NCBI RefSeq assembly: GCF_025947345.1
Contig: NZ_CP110011.1
Coordinates: forward strand, 620,001 to 684,000
Length of the DNA: 64,000 bases
Direction of reading: 5' to 3'
From: Flavobacterium sp. N502536
Lineage (GTDB): Bacteria; Bacteroidota; Bacteroidia; Flavobacteriales; Flavobacteriaceae
A program made the position numbers and the translations under genes. Below are positions 51,541 to 60,533 of this stretch, one piece after another. The notes beneath the pieces are model-generated. The model made no database searches. It was not told where the DNA came from and saw nothing but the letters and a program-made list of their open reading frames with translations. The stretch's first letter is position 1; every line of letters starts with the position of its first letter.

Positions 51541-53693
51541 ATGATCCGGAAAACCACTTTAGCTCTTCTAATTTTTGTTACAAGTCAAATTACACAGGCA
51601 CAATACCAATATCCGGCGACTCCCGAGCATCCCGTAGTGGATGATTATTTTGGCACTAAAATAACTGATTCATACCGCTGGCTTGAAGACATGAAAAATC
51701 CTGAGGTTCAAAAATGGTTCAAAGATCAGGGGATTACACCAATACTGTAATTAAAAAGATTCCCGGACGTGATGCTCTTTTTAACAGAATGAAAGAAATT
51801 CAGTCTTTAGGCGGAGACAGCTACGGAGAAGTCAAGCAATTAGGCGAAAATTATTATTATACCAAAAACAAAAAGGAAGAAGGTATTGATAAATTGTACT
51901 TTAGAAAAGGAATCAATGGAGCCGAAATTTTATTGCTGGATCCCGAAACCTTCAAAAAAGGAGCAACAATTACAGCATATGTTATAAGTCCTGACAGAAA
52001 GAAATTAGCCATTACCTTAGCTGAAAATGGTTCCGAAGTTTGTGAACTCCGTATCATGGATCTAGAATCAAAAACATTTCTTGCCGATAAACTGACCCCG
52101 GTTTGGAGCGAATTTAATTTTGAATTTACGCCGGACAGCAAAGCTATAACCTATACAAAAATGAGCAGTGGTGATAGTAATAGCGACGAATTTTTGAAAA
52201 ACATGAAAGCCTTGATTCATGTTATTGGCACCAATCCGGAAACGGACAAAATTCTGGCATCAAAAAACAATAATCCTAATTTGAATCTTCTTTCGGAGCA
52301 GTTTCCGGAAACATCCTTCTCTGACGATTATTCCTATGTCATACTTCGTATAGGATCTACAAAAAATGAAGAACTGTCTTTTTATGCCCCATTCTCAGAG
52401 ATAAATAAGGCCAAAATAAACTGGAAACCACTAATTAAATTTGAAGATGAAGTAATTACCAGTCTTATAATTGGTGATAAAGTTTTTTTCCTGTCTCATA
52501 AAAATGCACCAAACTACAAAATAGGTTTTATAGACATCAAAAATCCTGATTTTAGTAAGGCGACAATTGTGGTTCCTGAAACGAGCAAAGTGCTTCGCAG
52601 AATGCAGCAATCTAAAAATTTTATTTATTATTCATTGAGTGACGGAATCAATCAGGACAAATACCAAATTAACGCAAAAACATTGCAAACCAAAATGATT
52701 CCTTTACCAAAAGGCTCTAATGGTGGCTCTGCCCTATCCCCTCGTGAGAATGACAATATGAGCTTCACCAATATTGGCTGGATTACTCCTGCCGCAGATT
52801 ATGATTATAATGCTGTATCGGAAAAATTAACTAAGGCTGAACAATTTATATCCAGTAAAGCTTATCCTGACTATTCGCAACTCTATACCGTAAAAGAAAT
52901 CGAGGTACCAAGTCATGACGGTGTAATGGTTCCGCTATCTGTTATATATCCTAAAAACATAAAAATGGATGGCTCTACACCTTGTTACATTTCGGGTTAT
53001 GGTGCATACGGGATCAGCAGAACTCCACGTTTTATTGGCCCTTCCTTAATGGCATTGCTAGAACAAAACACAATAATTGCCATCGCACATGTACGAGGTG
53101 GTGGTGAAAAAGGTAATGAGTGGCATAAAGGTGGTATGAAAGCAACAAAACCAAACACCTGGAAAGATTTTATCGCCTGTTCAGAATATCTGATCAAAGA
53201 AAAATACACCTCTGCTGATAAACTTATCGGGAACGGGGTTAGTATGGGCGGCATATTGATTGGAAGAGCCGTTACAGAACGTCCTGATCTTTTTGGAGTG
53301 GCGCTTATCGAGGTTGGCTGCACAAATGCCATACGAATGGAAACAACCCCAAATGGTCCTAATCAGATACCTGAAATCGGTTCTTTAAAAAAGGAAGAAG
53401 ATGTCAAACACATCTTAGAAATGGATGCTCAGAGCAAAGTTAGAAAAGGAGAAAAATATCCTGCAATATTGCTGCGTACCGGAATCAATGACCCGAGAGT
53501 TTCTCCTTGGGAACCCGGAAAATTTGCCGCTGTCTTACAAAATGACAATGGATCGGACAAACCAATCTTATTACATGTCAATTATGCCAACGGACATTTT
53601 TCCAACGATTTAAATATTACCTACGGTGATGCTGCGGATATGTTTGCTTTTGCATTGTGGCAGGTTGGTAATTCAAAATTTCAAATTAAATAA
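51541..53693 (+). pseudogene. Prolyl oligopeptidase (S9), interrupted by a single-base frameshift
   Basis: The first frame (51541-51750) has a signal peptide and the S9 start YPATPEHPVVDDYFG, YRWLEDMKNPEVQKWFKDQG, then goes out of frame. The second frame picks up exactly at GDYTNTVIKKIPGRDALFNRM and runs to 53693. CAGGGGAT at about 51728 has four G where five give KDQGDYTN, so one G is missing. Restored, the protein is 717 residues, normal for the family. The propeller is followed by an alpha/beta-hydrolase domain with the nucleophile Ser in NGVSMGGILIG, Asp in GINDPRVSPW and His in NGHFSND. It would cleave proline-containing peptides in the periplasm. Confidence 0.9.
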
Positions 53694-53746
53694 TTCCCAA
53701 TATTTCCGATAAGAAATAGCTTTTTATATTTAAAGCCTCTCCAAAC

Positions 53747-53792
53747 GAATTCCGCAGCGAAACACATGATGTCGCTGCGGAATTCTTTTTTA
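53747..53792 (+). terminator. Terminator after the oligopeptidase gene
   Basis: GAATTCCGCAGCGA (53747-53760) pairs perfectly over 14 bp with 53772-53785 and is followed by seven T. It closes the propeller-oligopeptidase transcript. Confidence 0.88.
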
Positions 53793-53970
53793 CAAAGATT
53801 CCTCGTTCCTCGGAATGACAACTTTGTGGATAATTTATTGTACTTTAGATGTCTTAGTAACCCCCTCTACCGAATAAAAATTAAAAAATAAATGCCTTTT
53901 TTGAACTTTTTTTCATTTCTCTCCCAACCTTTTTATCTTTTAAGCCCTCTTTAGTATAAAGACAACAATT

Positions 53971-54507
53971 GTGATAAACGAAACTCTCATTTCCAACTGC
54001 AAAAAAATGCATCGTGACGCCCAGCGTCAGGTGTATGAGCACATGGCTCCAAAACTGTATCGCGTTTGCAAACGATACCTTAAGAAGGAAGAAGAAATAG
54101 AAGAAGCTATGGCTGACGCTTTCTATACCATATTTACAAAGCTGGAGCAACTTAAAGAAGTTTTGGCTTTTGAGGCTTGGGCGCGAAAAATTACCGTCAA
54201 CCATTGTCTGGCAACCATCAAGAAAAACACCAATTTCAATATGTACCTTGATGATGTCAAACTGCTTTCACAACCTTTTACCGAGGAAGTGAACGCATTG
54301 GAAGAAGAAGATTTACTGAATTTACTAAACCATATTCCGGACGGCTGTAAAACGGTTTTCAACCTTTTTGTTATTGAAGGTTTCGGACATAAAGAAATAG
54401 CCGCTATGCTGAACATTTCTGAAGGCACATCGAAATCACAATTGAATGCCGCTAAAACCAAACTAAAGGAGTTAGTCAATAAATTGTATTACCAAAAAGC
54501 AAAATAG
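53971..54507 (+). CDS. ECF-type RNA polymerase sigma factor
   Basis: The 178-residue sigma-70 family protein starts at GTG 53971. Region 2 shows HRDAQRQVYEHMAPKLYRVCKRYLKKEEEIEEAMADAFYTIFTKLEQL and region 4 shows LLNHIPDGCKTVFNLFVIEGFGHKEIAAMLNISEGTSKSQLNAAKTKLKEL, a helix-turn-helix of the ECF type. It directs RNA polymerase to an unknown set of promoters. It lies 2 bp before the anti-sigma-like gene, and the two are surely coupled. The products downstream may be targets as well as partners. Confidence 0.95.
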   Translation: MINETLISNCKKMHRDAQRQVYEHMAPKLYRVCKRYLKKEEEIEEAMADAFYTIFTKLEQLKEVLAFEAWARKITVNHCLATIKKNTNFNMYLDDVKLLSQPFTEEVNALEEEDLLNLLNHIPDGCKTVFNLFVIEGFGHKEIAAMLNISEGTSKSQLNAAKTKLKELVNKLYYQKAK

Positions 54508-54509
54508 TC

Positions 54510-55469
54510 ATGGACAATCAAGATAAAGTATTCGATAAATTTAAAGAGGCCGCACAGCACTCGGAAACTAAAGATTTCCCGGGAATGGAAAAAGTCTGGT
54601 CGCGCCTTGAAGATAAACTGGACAAAAAAGAGGATAAAAAAACCATTTCGTTATGGAAAAAAATTGCCATCGCAGCCTCTCTTTTATTGCTCATTTCTTT
54701 AGGAGCCCAATTTTTAAAATCAGATAAAACAACTCCTCTTGCAACACCAAAAGTTGTAGTTAACGAAACAGAGCAGCCGGCTTTGAAACAAGAGAACGCA
54801 ATTGTTTCTTCCGATTCTATAATAGTTCCGAAAGCAGAAGCGGTAAAAATTTTAGACCAGCAAATCAAACAACAACAAAATGTAGCGTTACAGGAAATAC
54901 AATCTGCTCCCAACAATGCTGTAATCACGGAAGTCGCTCCACCAGCTGTTGCAGATCAAATTGCTGCTCCGGTAGCTGTACAATCCGAATCTTATAAAAA
55001 TAAAGAAGAGGAAAGCAGCATTGCAAAAGACAAAGCCGTTCCTAATAATTATGGTTACGCCGGATCGATGCAGCGAGAGTCAGCTAAAATGGCTTATGCA
55101 GAAAAACAGGTAACAATGGCCAAAAAAAGCGCTCCTCTAATTGTTTTGAACGGAAATGCCATCTCGCACAAGGACGATGCCAAAAGGGATCAGATGATGC
55201 AGGCAGAACTTCCAAATTTACAGCCTGAAAATGTAGATTCTCTTGTTGTACTGGATGCCCCGTTGTACATTATTGACGGAATATATTATTCTGAAGATGA
55301 TTTATTTGGGAAGAACCCAACCAGTCCGTATGCTCCTTTAAACAAACAGGAAATCAAAACAATTACTGTTCTTCAGGATCTTGAAGCCACCTCTAAATAT
55401 GGCGAAAAGGGAAAAAAAGGAGTGGTAATCATCACAACCCGAAAAGGAAAACCTGCAGCAAAAGACTAA
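54510..55469 (+). CDS. Anti-sigma-like membrane protein with C-terminal TonB-plug-like module
   Basis: The 319-residue protein has a cytosolic N-terminus (about 1-46, helical, GMEKVWSRLEDKLDKKED), one membrane helix (about 50-69), a low-complexity Gln/Pro/Ala linker, and a C-terminal module. That module reads PLYIIDG, then EIKTITVLQDLEATSKYG, then GKKGVVIITTRKG (about 251-313), which is the plug-domain hallmark of SusC/TonB receptors. Yet there is no barrel. The N-terminus probably binds the ECF sigma factor encoded just upstream, and the periplasmic plug-like part could receive the signal. No ASD or FecR domain is clear, so this is an unusual anti-sigma type. Confidence 0.7.
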   Translation: MDNQDKVFDKFKEAAQHSETKDFPGMEKVWSRLEDKLDKKEDKKTISLWKKIAIAASLLLLISLGAQFLKSDKTTPLATPKVVVNETEQPALKQENAIVSSDSIIVPKAEAVKILDQQIKQQQNVALQEIQSAPNNAVITEVAPPAVADQIAAPVAVQSESYKNKEEESSIAKDKAVPNNYGYAGSMQRESAKMAYAEKQVTMAKKSAPLIVLNGNAISHKDDAKRDQMMQAELPNLQPENVDSLVVLDAPLYIIDGIYYSEDDLFGKNPTSPYAPLNKQEIKTITVLQDLEATSKYGEKGKKGVVIITTRKGKPAAKD

Positions 55470-55561
55470 CAGCAAAACACTCATTTAATTTCAAAAAATC
55501 CTGGTCAGGGCTTTAAGTTCTGACCGCGCTCAACCCGATTATTCATCTAAAAATTACTACC

Positions 55562-57727
55562 ATGAAAAACGTAAAACTTATTTCATTAGCCCTATCTATG
55601 CTTATATGTTTCGTAGCATCGGCACAGGAGAAAACCATTACAGGAACGGTTACCGACGAAACCAATATTCCGCTTCCGGGTGTAACCTTGGTGGTTAAAA
55701 ATACCAAAACCACAACACAAACCGACTTTGACGGAAAGTATTCTATCAAGGCTCAAAAAGGCGATGTTTTGGTATTCAGCTATATCGGATTCAGCTCTCA
55801 AACCAAAACGGTGGGCGATCAAAATGTTATTAATGTCAAATTAATTGGCGAAAATCTATCTTTGAGTGAAGTGGTAGTTGTGGGTTACGGAACTTCAAAT
55901 ACGGAGTATGAAAGCTCAAATTATAGTCGTCGTGACAAAAAAAAGGCGGCTAAAACTATTACTCCCATGCTTCAGGGAAGAGTTGCCGGACCACAAATCA
56001 CTTCCAATTACGTTCAGCCGTCTCCCAATCAAAACATTGTGATAAGAGGAACGGGATCTGTTTCTTCTAAAGATGAACCTTTGTATATTATTGACGGCGT
56101 TCCGGTAAGATCACAGCAATTTTCAAAGATCAATCCCAATGATGTTCAGGAGGTAAAAATCTTAAAAGATGCAGCTGCCACTTCTCTTTATGGAAGCAGA
56201 GCCTCAAAAGGGGTCGTATTAATTGAGACCAAAAATGGTCTTTACAAAAACCTTACGGAGAAAGAATTAAATGCCAAACTGAAAAAAATACCCGCTCCTC
56301 AGCCGGTAGAACCCAATCAGGAAGATTATGATACTTTTGTAGAAAATGCCTTTGAGAGCCCAAAAACTGCACCGCTTTCTACCTTTTCTATCGATGTTGA
56401 TAATGCTTCGTACACCAATGTGAGACGTTTTATCAATAATGGTCAGGCCGTTCCCAAAGATGCTGTTCGCGTAGAAGAAATGGTCAATTTCTTTAAATAC
56501 AATTATCCACAGCCAAAGGATCAAAACCCATTCTCGATTCACACCGAACTGAGCGATTCTCCATGGAATGCAAAAAACAAAGTGCTCAAAATTGGTTTAC
56601 AGGGTAAAAATATCCCAACAGAAAACTTACCGGCCTCCAATCTGGTATTCCTGATTGATGTTTCAGGATCGATGAGCGATATGAATAAATTGCCTCTGCT
56701 AAAACAATCTCTGAAAATACTGGTAAATGAGTTACGACGAAAAGACAAAGTAGCCATTGTGGTGTATGCCGGTGCAGCCGGACTAGTTTTACCTCCGACT
56801 TCCGGTGACGAGAAAAAAACAATTGTTGATGCTCTCGACAATTTAAATGCCGGAGGAAGCACTGCCGGAGGAGCCGGAATTGAACTGGCTTATAAAATCG
56901 CAGCAGAAAATTTCATCAAAGACGGAAACAACAGAGTAATTCTGGCCACCGACGGAGATTTTAATGTGGGAAACACTTCTAATGCTGACATGGAAAAACT
57001 AATAGAAGACAAAAGAAAAACCGGTGTTTTCCTTACTTGTCTGGGTTATGGAATGGGGAATTACAAAGACAGCAAAATGGAAACGCTAGCCGATAAAGGA
57101 AATGGAAATTATGCCTATATCGATAACATTCAGGAAGCCAATCGCTTTTTAGGAAAAGAATTTAAAGGTTCTATGTTTGCGATTGCCAAAGATGTAAAAA
57201 TTCAGATTGAATTCAATCCGAAACAAGTTCAGGCCTATCGTTTAATTGGATACGAAAACAGAAAGTTACGTCCGGAAGATTTTAAGAACGATGCTATTGA
57301 TGCGGGCGAACTGGGGAGCAACCACACGGTTACTGCTTTGTATGAAATTATTCCTGCAGGAGTGAAAAGTGACTATTTAACACAGCAAGCGGACGATTTG
57401 AAGTATACAAAAGTAGAAGAAGCTGGAGCAAACTACAACAATGAATTGGCAACTATAAAATTCCGTTACAAAAAACCGGATGGTAACAAAAGTATCGAAA
57501 TGGTGCAGGTAATTGAAAACAAAGCCGTTGCTTTAGAAAAAGCTTCTGATGATTTTAAATTCAGTTCCTCGGTTGCCTGGTTCGGATTAAAACTAAGAGA
57601 TTCAAAACTCATTTCAGATAAATCTCCGGATGCCATTTTGAAATTAGCCAGACAAGGCCTTTCTAATGATGCCGAAGGATATAAAGCAGAATTTATTCGT
57701 TTGATTGAAGCTGCTAAATTCAATTAA
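55562..57727 (+). CDS. Secreted vWA protein with N-terminal carboxypeptidase-regulatory-like and TonB-plug-like domains
   Basis: The 721-residue protein has a signal peptide and a CarboxypepD_reg-like domain (22-95: ITGTVTDETNIPLPGVTLVVKN, FDGKYSIKA). A TonB-plug-like domain follows (100-226: SLSEVVVVGYG, PLYIIDGVPV, NPNDVQEVKILKDAAATSLYG, KGVVLIETKNG). Then comes a YfbK-type region with a von Willebrand A domain (MIDAS DVSGSMS at 366-372) and a DUF3520-like tail. The first 226 residues look like the beginning of a SusC receptor whose barrel is replaced by the vWA part. A secreted or periplasmic metal-dependent adhesion or scaffold role is likely. It lies 92 bp after the anti-sigma-like gene in a probable operon. 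Confidence 0.9.
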   Translation: MKNVKLISLALSMLICFVASAQEKTITGTVTDETNIPLPGVTLVVKNTKTTTQTDFDGKYSIKAQKGDVLVFSYIGFSSQTKTVGDQNVINVKLIGENLSLSEVVVVGYGTSNTEYESSNYSRRDKKKAAKTITPMLQGRVAGPQITSNYVQPSPNQNIVIRGTGSVSSKDEPLYIIDGVPVRSQQFSKINPNDVQEVKILKDAAATSLYGSRASKGVVLIETKNGLYKNLTEKELNAKLKKIPAPQPVEPNQEDYDTFVENAFESPKTAPLSTFSIDVDNASYTNVRRFINNGQAVPKDAVRVEEMVNFFKYNYPQPKDQNPFSIHTELSDSPWNAKNKVLKIGLQGKNIPTENLPASNLVFLIDVSGSMSDMNKLPLLKQSLKILVNELRRKDKVAIVVYAGAAGLVLPPTSGDEKKTIVDALDNLNAGGSTAGGAGIELAYKIAAENFIKDGNNRVILATDGDFNVGNTSNADMEKLIEDKRKTGVFLTCLGYGMGNYKDSKMETLADKGNGNYAYIDNIQEANRFLGKEFKGSMFAIAKDVKIQIEFNPKQVQAYRLIGYENRKLRPEDFKNDAIDAGELGSNHTVTALYEIIPAGVKSDYLTQQADDLKYTKVEEAGANYNNELATIKFRYKKPDGNKSIEMVQVIENKAVALEKASDDFKFSSSVAWFGLKLRDSKLISDKSPDAILKLARQGLSNDAEGYKAEFIRLIEAAKFN

Positions 57728-57766
57728 ACTCTGATCCTATTTATTTAAAAGAACCTTAAAAAACAT

Positions 57767-57799
57767 CATTGTCATTCCTCCTTCACCGGAATGACAATG
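57767..57799 (+). terminator. Hairpin after the vWA gene, GTCATTCC repeat family
   Basis: CATTGTCATTCC (57767-57778) pairs perfectly with 57788-57799 across 9 nt. It lacks a clear T-tail. The sequence type (GTCATTCC/GGAATGAC) recurs at 53800-53825 in part. Confidence 0.5.
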
Positions 57800-57846
57800 T
57801 TGTTATCCATTTGACTTGAATCTCAATACTTATCTAAAACATTATA

Positions 57847-58167
57847 ATGAAAAATATAAAACGTATTTCACTGGCTTTTTCTCTATTCCTCTGTTTTATA
57901 TCACATGCACAGGAGAAAACCATTTCTGATATAAAGCCTGCAAATGCCAATAATCGGATCATAATATGTGCACCATCAAAAAGATCTCTTATGAATGCAC
58001 CTTTGGTAATTATTGACGGAGTTATAACAAATTCGGAACAATTTTCTAAAGTAAATCCGAATGATATTAAAGAGATAAAAATTGTAAAAGAAACGGAAGC
58101 AACTTCTCTCTATGGAGATAAAGGAAAAAATGGTGCTATAATTATCACAACAAAGGAAAATAATTAA
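57847..58167 (+). CDS. Small secreted orphan plug-like protein
   Basis: The 106-residue protein has a signal peptide almost copied from the vWA protein (MKNIKRISLAFSLFLCFISHAQEKTI against MKNVKLISLALSMLICFVASAQEKTI, each read in two halves). It then goes straight to a plug-like module: PLVIIDGVI, SEQFSKVNPNDIKEIKIVKETEATSLYG, KGKNGAIIITTK. The carboxypeptidase-regulatory and vWA parts are missing. It looks like a trimmed paralogue of the 5' end of its neighbour that kept only signal and plug. A role as a soluble or inhibitory plug is speculation. Confidence 0.78.
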   Translation: MKNIKRISLAFSLFLCFISHAQEKTISDIKPANANNRIIICAPSKRSLMNAPLVIIDGVITNSEQFSKVNPNDIKEIKIVKETEATSLYGDKGKNGAIIITTKENN

Positions 58168-58221
58168 AGATTTAATGATGTGGATTTTATTTTAACAGGG
58201 GTTTATTAACAAAATTATTTT

Positions 58222-58229
58222 TACATTTG
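58222..58229 (+). promoter_or_regulatory. -7 box upstream of the LURP-one-like gene
   Basis: TACATTTG is an exact Bacteroidota -7 box, 71 nt before the chosen ATG. There is no clear TTG at -33. Confidence 0.4.
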
Positions 58230-58300
58230 ATCTACTTTAAAGAAAATTGAAACTACAATCTTTAAAAAATCATTTACAAATCAATTTCAAACCCCATTTA

Positions 58301-58888
58301 ATGAACCCTATCTTAAATCAGAATTTATTTCTTGTGAAAGAACATGTTGGCATGTTTAAAGCAGCAAACAATTACGACATTTACAATCCCGAAAGCAATC
58401 AGATCATTCTGAATTGCAGGGAAAATAACCTGGGAACTTTTACCAAAATATTTCGCTTTACCGATTACAAAAGAATGACTCCTTTTGATATTGAAATTAC
58501 AACCGCTTCGGGCGAGAAAGTAATTACAGTTAAAAGAGGTATTGCCTGGCTCAGATCGACTGTTACCGTTTTTGACGAGAAAGACAGACTAGTAGGAACC
58601 TTTAAACAAAAGTTCTTTTCTTTTGGCGGCAGATTTGAGATTTTAGATAAAAACGAAAAACCGGTAGCTACGCTTCAGGGAAAATGGACCGGTTGGGATT
58701 TTAAATTTACGCATGAAAACAAACAACTGGCACAGGTAAGCAAAAAATGGGCCGGAATGGGGAAAGAACTTTTCACCAGTGCAGATAATTATGTGCTTCA
58801 AATTGAAGAAACTGTAGGGGCTGACAGTCCGCAAAGACAATTAATCATGGCAGCAGTAATGTGTATCGACATGGTTTTGAAAGAATAA
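58301..58888 (+). CDS. LURP-one/phospholipid scramblase-related protein
   Basis: I place the start at ATG 58301 (MNPILNQNLFLVKEHVG); the 18 codons before it look like leader sequence. The 195-residue protein has the tubby-like/LURP-one strand pattern: NLFLVKEHVGMFKAANNYDIYNPES, FDIEITTASGEKVITVKRG, WLRSTVTVFDEKDRLVGTFKQKFFSFGGRFEILDKNEKPVATLQGKW and a final hydrophobic helix (LIMAAVMCIDMVL). It is cytosolic or membrane-associated. The function in bacteria is unknown. Confidence 0.8.
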   Translation: MNPILNQNLFLVKEHVGMFKAANNYDIYNPESNQIILNCRENNLGTFTKIFRFTDYKRMTPFDIEITTASGEKVITVKRGIAWLRSTVTVFDEKDRLVGTFKQKFFSFGGRFEILDKNEKPVATLQGKWTGWDFKFTHENKQLAQVSKKWAGMGKELFTSADNYVLQIEETVGADSPQRQLIMAAVMCIDMVLKE

Positions 58889-58921
58889 AAAAGTTGTTAA
58901 ACTTAGATTAAGAAAACACTT

Positions 58922-58978
58922 AAAAGCATCATTTAGGAAGCAAAAGCCTTATTTTTGTTGTACTAAAATGATGCTTTT
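58922..58978. repeat. 13-bp inverted repeat around the SDR promoter box
   Basis: AAAAGCATCATTT (58922-58934) is perfectly complementary to 58966-58978, 31 nt apart. TATTTTTG, a -7 box (58950-58957), lies between the arms. It could be a terminator of the preceding gene or an operator for the SDR gene. Confidence 0.5.
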
Positions 58979-58996
58979 GGCATTTCTAATATTACA

Positions 58997-59716
58997 ATGA
59001 TGACAGACTTAAAAAATAAAAATGCTCTGATTACAGGAGCAGGAAAAGGGATAGGAAAAGCAATTGCAATTGCACTTGCCAAAGAAGGCGTTAACTTAAT
59101 TTTAGTCTCAAGAACACAGGCCGATGTAGATCAACTGGCCATTGAAACCACTAATCTGGGTGTAAAATCTCTGGCTTTAACTGCCGATGTATCGGATATT
59201 AATTCAATAAATACGGCTGTAGAAAAAGCTTTAGCTGAATTCAAACATATTGATATTCTGATCAACAATGCCGGTACTGGTAAATTTGGTAATTTTCTGG
59301 AATTGGAACCGGAAGAATGGGAAAACATTATCAAAGTAAATCTAATGGGAACGTATTATACAACCCGCGCTGTTGTTCCAAACATGATTGAAAGAAAAAC
59401 GGGGGACATTATCAATATTTCTTCAACGGCCGGACTAAATGGAAACGCTTTAACAAGTGCTTACAGTGCTTCAAAATTTGCTGTTTTGGGACTGACCGAT
59501 TCTTTGATGCACGAAATGAGAAAACACAACATTCGTGTTACCGCCTTAACACCAAGCACCGTAGCAACTGATTTGGCTATCGACTTAAAATTAACTGACG
59601 GAAATCCGGAGAAAGTAATGCAGGCTGAAGATGTAGCCGAATTGATTATCGCACAATTGAAATTGAATCGTCGCGTTTTCATTAAAAACAGCAGCATCTG
59701 GTCTACTAACCCTTAA
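58997..59716 (+). CDS. Short-chain dehydrogenase/reductase (FabG-like)
   Basis: The 239-residue protein has the SDR nucleotide motif [15 protein letters not shown] (residues 13-27), NNAG, the catalytic Ser in [11 protein letters not shown] and Tyr/Lys in [17 protein letters not shown]. The sequence is close to 3-ketoacyl-ACP reductases but shorter at the C-terminus, so the substrate is not certain. A second ATG one codon downstream (59000) is equivalent. It follows an inverted repeat with a -7 box and is the only gene on its transcript as far as visible. Confidence 0.9.
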   Translation: MMTDLKNKNALITGAGKGIGKAIAIALAKEGVNLILVSRTQADVDQLAIETTNLGVKSLALTADVSDINSINTAVEKALAEFKHIDILINNAGTGKFGNFLELEPEEWENIIKVNLMGTYYTTRAVVPNMIERKTGDIINISSTAGLNGNALTSAYSASKFAVLGLTDSLMHEMRKHNIRVTALTPSTVATDLAIDLKLTDGNPEKVMQAEDVAELIIAQLKLNRRVFIKNSSIWSTNP

Positions 59717-59744
59717 TAATAAAATTCCAATACGCTTTAAATTT

Positions 59745-59808
59745 AAATTCCAATATTTTTTAAATCCCAAATTCCAATTTTTGGAGTTTTTGCAAAATAT
59801 TGGAATTT
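59745..59808. repeat. AATTCCAATATTTT hairpin repeat
   Basis: AAATTCCAATATTTT (59745-59759) is perfectly complementary to 59794-59808. Further AATTCCAA copies lie at 59722-59731 and 59768-59777. The run is non-coding and ends before the ATG at 59863. Confidence 0.6.
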
Positions 59809-59862
59809 GGAATTTTAGTATTGATATTTAAGATTTTAGCATTTGGATTTCAAAAACTTTAT

Positions 59863-60375
59863 ATGATGGAACAATATTTAAGACAATTAATCGCCATAGA
59901 ATTTACAGACAAGAAAGAACTTTTTACAGGATTTCTTATTGACTATTCGGATGAATGGATTTTATTGCGAAACAATCCGGTAGATTTTATTCTGGATGGT
60001 TTTGTAGTGCTGAAAAATAAAAACATCGAAGCCATTCACAGGGATCAGGATCTGGCATTTACAGAAAAAATCATCCGCCTAAAAGGGCTAAAAACCAATG
60101 CTGAAGATATCATCCCAATTAGGGATTTAACTTCCATTATAAATTTTATTACCAGCAAGTATGGTATTTTTCAGATTTCTAAAAAATCAGCCAAATCGGC
60201 TTATTTAGGAAAATTAATCGAATTGACAGAGGAAGAACTTACCATCGATTTCCTAGACACAAAAGGTCAGTTTGGCGGAGAATTAAGCTTTAATCCGCAA
60301 AAGATAAGAGTGATTGAATTTGACACCGATTACATCAATTCGCTGAAATTGGTTGTTCCGGAAAATCAGCAGTAA
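59863..60375 (+). CDS. Conserved protein of unknown function
   Basis: I place the start at ATG 59863 (MMEQYLRQLIAIEF); the preceding 21 codons of the longer frame fall in the repeat. The 170-residue protein has no signal or membrane helix. It has two similar halves, each beginning with a GxLI(D/E) strand pair: FTGFLIDYSDEWILLRNN and YLGKLIELTEEELTIDFLD. The second half ends with a LSFNPQKIRVIEFDTDYINSL strand-turn. The pattern suggests two Sm-like or SH3-like barrels, but I cannot assign a family. It ends at a strong terminator. Confidence 0.7.
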   Translation: MMEQYLRQLIAIEFTDKKELFTGFLIDYSDEWILLRNNPVDFILDGFVVLKNKNIEAIHRDQDLAFTEKIIRLKGLKTNAEDIIPIRDLTSIINFITSKYGIFQISKKSAKSAYLGKLIELTEEELTIDFLDTKGQFGGELSFNPQKIRVIEFDTDYINSLKLVVPENQQ

Positions 60376-60382
60376 TTATTTT

Positions 60383-60426
60383 AAAACAGAAAAGCCCTTT
60401 ATTACAAAGGGCTTTTCTGTTTTTTG
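60383..60426. terminator. Strong terminator
   Basis: AAAACAGAAAAGCCCTTT (60383-60400) pairs with 60406-60423 across a 5-nt loop, followed by T-runs. It ends the gene at 60375; its A-rich left side may let it work for the convergent mtaB gene, though that gene ends more than 100 bp away. Confidence 0.85.
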
Positions 60427-60533
60427 TCTTTTACCAATAGTTCCGTTCCTAAATTCGCCAATCTTTGTCGAGTTTCTTGTGTGATTTCTCCTTACGTCGA
60501 AATGACACTAGAAATTGAAATAACAAATTAAGT

